DNA from: Phycisphaeraceae bacterium
Lineage (GTDB): Bacteria > Planctomycetota > Phycisphaerae > Phycisphaerales > Phycisphaeraceae
Assembly: GCA_020850375.1 (NCBI GenBank)
Contig: JADZET010000447.1
Span: 1-9,253, forward strand
Direction of reading: 5' to 3'
DNA length: 9,253 nt
The notes beneath the pieces were generated by a model. That model saw only the letters and a list, made by a program, of their open reading frames with translations. It had not been told where the DNA came from and made no database searches. The position numbers were made by a program, and so were the translations under genes. Shown here piece after piece: positions 6,253 to 9,253 of the stretch (positions within the stretch are counted from its first letter, which is position 1; every line of letters starts with the position of its first letter).

Positions 6253-8694
6253 CTATTCGACCGCGCGGTAGCGGAGGATGCGCAGCGAGTTGAGCACGAC
6301 GACGACCGTCGAGCCCTCGTGCAGGACGACGGCCATGCCCAGGTTGGCGAAGCCCATGGCGGCCAGGGGGCTGACGACGCAGATGACGCCCAGGGCGATG
6401 CAGAGATTCTGGGTGATGAGTCGGCGACTGAACTGAGACAGGCCCACCGCCTCGGGCAGGCGATCGAGGTCCGATCCCATCAGGACGACGTCGGCGGTCT
6501 CGATGGCCACGTCAGTGCCGGCCGCGCCCATGGCGATGCCGACCGAGGCCTTGGCCAGGGCGGGGGCGTCGTTCACGCCGTCGCCGACCATGGCCACCGG
6601 GCCGTACTTCTCGATCAGTTCATCGACGAGCCTGAGCTTGTCGGCCGGCAGGAGGTCGGCGTGGCATTCGTTGACGCCGGCGGCCTCGGCGATGGCGTGG
6701 GCGGTGGTGGGGTGATCGCCGGTGGCCATCACCAGGTGCTCGACGCCGAGCTTGCGCAGACGGTCCAGGGCGTGGCGGCAGTTCGGTCGCGGTTGGTCGA
6801 TCAGGGCCAGGACGCCGATGGGCTTGGCGTCGCGGAAGACGGCGACGGCTGTTTTTCCCTGCTGATTGAGCTCGGCGAGCATGGACTCAAGGGCGGTGGG
6901 GTCGGCCGCGAGGGAGGGCTTGCCGATGGCGACGGGTGAGCCATTGAGTTGGCCACGGATGCCCAGGGAGGGCGTCTGCTCGATGGCGGTGACGGCGGCG
7001 GGTGTGATGTGTCGCTGCCGGGCGACGAGCGAGATGGCCTCGGCGAGCGGGTGGCTGCTGTCGCGTTCGAGGCCGGCGGCGATGGCGAGCAGTTGTGTCT
7101 CGTCCGTGCCGTTGAGCGGCAGGACGTCGGTGAGTGCGGGCTTGCCTGGGGTGAGCGTGCCGGTCTTGTCGAAGATGATCGCCCTCACGCCGCCGAGGGA
7201 TTGCAGGTACGCCCCGCCCTTGACCAGGACGCCGACGCGGGCGGCCCGCGCGATGCCGCAGAGCACGGCCGCCGGCGTGCCGATGGCCAGGGCGCAGGGC
7301 GACGCGGCCGTGAGGAAGGCCATCGCCCGGTAGAACCACAAGCCCCACAGGCCCCACTTGGCCATCTCGCCCTGGGTGCCGCTGACGTTCAGGAGCGGCG
7401 GGATGAAGATCAGCAGGCCCGTGGCGACGAAGACAATCGGGACGTAGACGCTCTCGATACGGTCGGTGAAGAGCTCCGTGGGGCTCTTGGCCGTCTGCGC
7501 CTCCTGGACGAGGCGGACGATCTGAGCCAGGGTGCTCTCGGTCGCGAGTTTGGAGACGGTCACGACGAGCCGGCCCTCGCCGTTGAGCGTGCCGGCGAAG
7601 ACGACATCGCCGGGCTGCTTGACGACGGGCATGGACTCGCCGGTGATGGCGGATTGGTCGAGGCTCGACGCGCCCTCGGTGACGGCGGCGTCGGCCGGGA
7701 CGCGATCGAAGGGCCGGACGATCAGGCGGTCGCCGACGGCCAGCTGCTCGACGGGGATTTCTTCCTGCGCGCCGTCGGGCTTGAGGCGGAAGGCGGTCTG
7801 GGGGGCGACCCGCGAGAGGGCGAGGATGGCGTTGCGCGCCCGGCTCAGGGCCATGTGCTCGCCCGCGGCGCCGGCGCCGAAGAGGAACAGCAGCAACACG
7901 CCCTCTTCGTACTGCCCCAGGACGGCCGCCCCGGCCGCGGCGGCGAACATCAGCACGTCGACATCGAGCCGGAACGTGCGGAGCGTGGCGATGGCGTTGG
8001 GGAAGGTCTCGAGGCTGGCGGCGATGGCGGCGGCGGCCAGGAGCGCCAGACGCAGCCAGGTCGGTCCCTCGCCCAGGTGCACGCCCCAGCCGGCGGCGAG
8101 CAGGATGGCGGAGAGAACGATGACCCCGGCCTCGGGGTGCTGGTAGAGCCAACGGAACCACGCTGCCACCTGAGTCAGTGGCTGCCACCGCGGATCGAGG
8201 GGTTCGACCACGACCAGGGGATGGTCGCCGGCCTGACGCTGGACCTGGGCCTGATGGAAGTCCGGCCGCAGGCCCAGATGGCGGAGCCGATCGACGATCT
8301 GGGGGAGCTGACAGGTGCGGCGGTCGAATTCCAGGCGCATCGTCCCGGCGGCGTAGGAGGCGACGACCGCCACGCCCGGCAGGCGATTGAGCGACGACTC
8401 GACGGCGTGGGCGATGCGGCTGGAGCTCAGGCCCTCGACGGGCACGGTCATGTGGACCAGGTCGGGCGGCAGGCAGGCGCCTTGGCAGTGGAGCTGGCCC
8501 TGGATGGTCGACAACGGCAGCAGCTCGGGGTCGTATTCGAGCTCGACGCGCATGGCGTTCTTGTCGCGTTCGACCCGGACGTGCCGCACGCCAGGCTCGA
8601 CCGACAGGCGATCCTCGATGCACCGCGCGCAATCGACGTGGGCGTCGGGGCTGGGGTCGTCGGAGACGGCGAATCGCAGGCGGACCTGTTTCAC
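6253..8694 (-). CDS. P1B-type heavy-metal ATPase, P1B-4-like (Co2+/Fe2+ efflux)
   Basis: A metal-exporting P-type ATPase of the inner membrane, 813 residues from GTG 8694 (840 if ATG 8775 is used). Numbering from GTG: an HMA-like domain (1 to about 75) carries Cys22-x-x-Cys25 (DCARC). HCQGAC (Cys70, Cys74) follows, then a second HMA-like domain (about 81-143) that lacks CxxC. Membrane segments by eye lie near 189-204, 212-228, 245-261, 263-278, 415-435, 454-476, 762-781 and 782-803. The actuator loop has TGES (351-354); Asp509 in DKTGT is phosphorylated; HP is at 548-549; the hinge is GDGVND (704-709). The metal-site motifs are SPC (465-467) and HEGST (792-796), which are those of the P1B-4 group (CoaT, CtpD, PfeT), not CPC as in Cu or Zn/Cd pumps. 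Co2+ or Fe2+ is the likely cargo; Zn2+ cannot be excluded. It is convergent with the TIM-barrel gene, with a 9-base gap and no visible terminator. Confidence 0.92.
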   Translation of the reverse strand: MKQVRLRFAVSDDPSPDAHVDCARCIEDRLSVEPGVRHVRVERDKNAMRVELEYDPELLPLSTIQGQLHCQGACLPPDLVHMTVPVEGLSSSRIAHAVESSLNRLPGVAVVASYAAGTMRLEFDRRTCQLPQIVDRLRHLGLRPDFHQAQVQRQAGDHPLVVVEPLDPRWQPLTQVAAWFRWLYQHPEAGVIVLSAILLAAGWGVHLGEGPTWLRLALLAAAAIAASLETFPNAIATLRTFRLDVDVLMFAAAAGAAVLGQYEEGVLLLFLFGAGAAGEHMALSRARNAILALSRVAPQTAFRLKPDGAQEEIPVEQLAVGDRLIVRPFDRVPADAAVTEGASSLDQSAITGESMPVVKQPGDVVFAGTLNGEGRLVVTVSKLATESTLAQIVRLVQEAQTAKSPTELFTDRIESVYVPIVFVATGLLIFIPPLLNVSGTQGEMAKWGLWGLWFYRAMAFLTAASPCALAIGTPAAVLCGIARAARVGVLVKGGAYLQSLGGVRAIIFDKTGTLTPGKPALTDVLPLNGTDETQLLAIAAGLERDSSHPLAEAISLVARQRHITPAAVTAIEQTPSLGIRGQLNGSPVAIGKPSLAADPTALESMLAELNQQGKTAVAVFRDAKPIGVLALIDQPRPNCRHALDRLRKLGVEHLVMATGDHPTTAHAIAEAAGVNECHADLLPADKLRLVDELIEKYGPVAMVGDGVNDAPALAKASVGIAMGAAGTDVAIETADVVLMGSDLDRLPEAVGLSQFSRRLITQNLCIALGVICVVSPLAAMGFANLGMAVVLHEGSTVVVVLNSLRILRYRAVE

Positions 8695-8703
8695 GGAGGG
8701 TTG

Positions 8704-8708
8704 CCTTT
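8704..8708 (-). promoter_or_regulatory. Ribosome-binding site for the metal ATPase at GTG 8694
   Basis: On the minus strand AAAGG (within GAAAGG) lies nine bases before GTG 8694. ATG 8775 has no comparable sequence: it is preceded by the T-tail of the upstream gene's terminator. Confidence 0.55.
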
Positions 8709-8730
8709 CGGGACCTTGGATGATGGATGG

Positions 8731-8759
8731 ATTATCGGGGGCTGGGCTGTCGCTGTCAT
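8731..8759 (-). promoter_or_regulatory. Sigma70-like promoter of the metal ATPase gene
   Basis: Read on the minus strand: ATGACA (8759-8754, 5 of 6 to TTGACA), a 17-base spacer, then GATAAT (8736-8731, 5 of 6 to TATAAT). Transcription would begin near 8724, giving a leader of about 30 bases before GTG 8694 with a ribosome-binding site in it. It lies downstream of ATG 8775, so the longer reading frame would not be carried on this transcript. The spacer is of normal length and lacks a dyad, so a MerR-type activator is not suggested. A tandem GACAGC GACAGC overlaps the -35. Confidence 0.6.
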
Positions 8760-8779
8760 CTTGTTGGGCGTCCATCCAA

Positions 8780-8812
8780 CGAAAAACCCCGAACGCTGGG
8801 CGTCCGGGGTTG
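8780..8812 (-). terminator. Intrinsic terminator of the RRM protein gene
   Basis: On the minus strand AACCCCGGACGC and GCGTTCGGGGTT pair with one internal mismatch around a three-base loop. The last two Ts of the stem open a run of five Ts (8786-8782). This is a textbook Rho-independent terminator, 47 bases after the RRM gene's stop. It ends just before ATG 8775 and so separates the RRM gene from the metal ATPase. Confidence 0.88.
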
Positions 8813-8832
8813 GTGATGTAGTGTTGCGAGTT

Positions 8833-8851
8833 CGACGGCTTGCCGCCGTCG
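8833..8851 (-). other. Small hairpin in the 3' UTR of the RRM gene
   Basis: CGACGGC and GCCGTCG pair (7 bp) around TTGCC (plus-strand reading), between the RRM stop codon and its terminator. It has no T-run. It may stabilise the mRNA end or be incidental in GC-rich DNA. Confidence 0.35.
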
Positions 8852-8858
8852 GGCTGGT

Positions 8859-9179
8859 TTACCAGCGCTGATCGCCGCCGCGACCGCCGCCGCCGCCGCC
8901 GCCGCCACCGAAGCCGCGACCGCCGCCGCTGTTCGGGGCCTTGGGACGTGCCTCGTTGACGGTGAGGGTCCGGCCCTCGATCTCGGAGCCGTTGAGCGCC
9001 TCGATCGCGGCCTTGGCCTCTTCGTCGGAGCCCATGGTCACGAAGCCGAAGCCGCGGGACCGGCCGGTCTCACGGTCGGTCACGATGGCCACTTCGTCCA
9101 CGCCGCCGTGCTGCGAAAAGATTTCCCGAAGCCCGTCTTCCGTCGTCTTGAAACTGAGATTGCCCACGTAGATCTTCAT
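8859..9179 (-). CDS. RRM RNA-binding protein with glycine-rich tail
   Basis: A 106-residue single RNA-recognition-motif protein of the small bacterial Rbp type. RNP2 is IYVGNL (3-8) and RNP1 is RGFGFVTM (42-49), both with the aromatic residues that stack on RNA bases. The domain ends at about residue 77 (TLTVNEARP). A Gly/Arg-rich tail follows (GGGRGF, nine consecutive Gly at 91-99, then RGGDQRW), like the Gly-rich tails of cyanobacterial cold-induced Rbp proteins. The start is ATG 9179, because GGAGAG lies five bases before it and [10 protein letters not shown] is the normal N-terminus; the extension to 9206 adds MCLAARRER, unlike the family. It is probably a monocistronic gene, since a strong terminator follows. 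A hairpin in the leader could mask the ribosome-binding site (9180-9237). The RNA target is unknown. Confidence 0.95.
   Translation of the reverse strand: MKIYVGNLSFKTTEDGLREIFSQHGGVDEVAIVTDRETGRSRGFGFVTMGSDEEAKAAIEALNGSEIEGRTLTVNEARPKAPNSGGGRGFGGGGGGGGGRGGDQRW
8884..8906 (-). repeat. CCG trinucleotide run encoding the poly-Gly tail
   Basis: Nearly eight uninterrupted CCG units (plus strand) encode the run of nine glycines in the RRM protein tail. Such a run can change length by slippage in 3-base steps without breaking the frame. Confidence 0.8.
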
Positions 9180-9237
9180 ACGTTCTCTCCGAGCAGCCAG
9201 GCACACGGGCGGATCTACCGAACAGGTGGAGAGACGT
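9180..9237 (-). promoter_or_regulatory. Possible SD-sequestering leader hairpin of the RRM gene
   Basis: On the minus strand ACGTCTCTCC (9237-9228) pairs with GGAGAGAACGT (9190-9180), giving 10 bp with one bulged A and a 37-base loop. The right arm is the ribosome-binding site GGAGAG itself and the bases up to the start codon at 9179. If the transcript begins upstream of 9237, this fold would hide the ribosome-binding site. No promoter is recognisable in the part of the upstream region inside the window. Confidence 0.4.
9185..9190 (-). promoter_or_regulatory. Ribosome-binding site of the RRM gene
   Basis: GGAGAG on the minus strand lies five bases before ATG 9179. It decides this start against the upstream in-frame ATG at 9206. 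Confidence 0.75.
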
Positions 9238-9253
9238 CGTGGGCGAGTCGCTG

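Noticed and set aside
6260..6269. Ten-base palindrome ACCGCGCGGT at the end of the metal ATPase gene
   Set aside because: It lies in coding sequence, has no loop for a hairpin and no T-run, so it is not a terminator for either convergent gene.
6949..8871. 640-residue open frame on the plus strand opposite the metal ATPase
   Set aside because: It is antisense to a well-supported gene, its composition is Gly/Asp/Arg-rich as expected from reverse GC-rich codons, and it has no motif. It runs through the RRM gene's terminator.

Overview
The window is GC-rich, gene-dense bacterial chromosome with strong G/C preference at third codon positions. It reads like a member of the Planctomycetota, possibly class Phycisphaerae. 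That guess rests on the flavour of the DnaK sequence, the standalone glycine-rich RRM protein, and the Abhydrolase_7-like and Tat-exported TIM-barrel proteins. It is an impression from protein style, not a phylogenetic result. I see no mobile element, CRISPR array, tRNA or rRNA.

Layout from left to right: (1) the C-terminal two thirds of DnaK (1-1199, +), cut by the window edge, followed by two hairpins, the second a near-perfect intrinsic terminator. (2) A cytoplasmic alpha/beta hydrolase (about 1294-2292, +) with a complete Ser-Asp-His triad. (3) A tight plus-strand cluster, 2353-6243: an ABC importer of the NitT/TauT/NMT1 type (ATPase, permease, lipoprotein binding protein), followed 38 bases later by a Tat-type exported protein that looks like a clan GH-A TIM-barrel hydrolase. 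The four genes are probably one operon. A weak promoter and an inverted repeat bracketing the first start codon lie at its head. (4) Convergent with this, on the minus strand, a P1B-type heavy-metal ATPase (6253-8694) with the SPC and HEGST signatures of the P1B-4 (Co2+/Fe2+) subgroup, but with two HMA-like N-terminal domains. (5) Upstream of it on the same strand, a small RRM RNA-binding protein with a Gly-rich tail (8859-9179), closed by its own intrinsic terminator.

Functionally the window is a mixture: protein folding (DnaK), RNA binding and possibly temperature response (RRM protein), metal efflux (P1B-4 ATPase), and uptake of a small, probably N- or S-containing or pyrimidine-like compound, apparently coupled to an exported hydrolase. 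The most useful corrections are start sites. The metal ATPase probably starts at GTG 8694 rather than ATG 8775, because a good promoter lies between the two. The RRM protein starts at 9179. The binding protein starts at about 3962. The exported hydrolase starts at GTG 4990.

No clearly new defence or mobile system is visible. The points most worth a second look are the importer plus exported TIM-barrel cluster, the hybrid metal ATPase, a possible SD-sequestering hairpin ahead of the RRM gene, and the inverted repeat over the start codon of the ABC operon.
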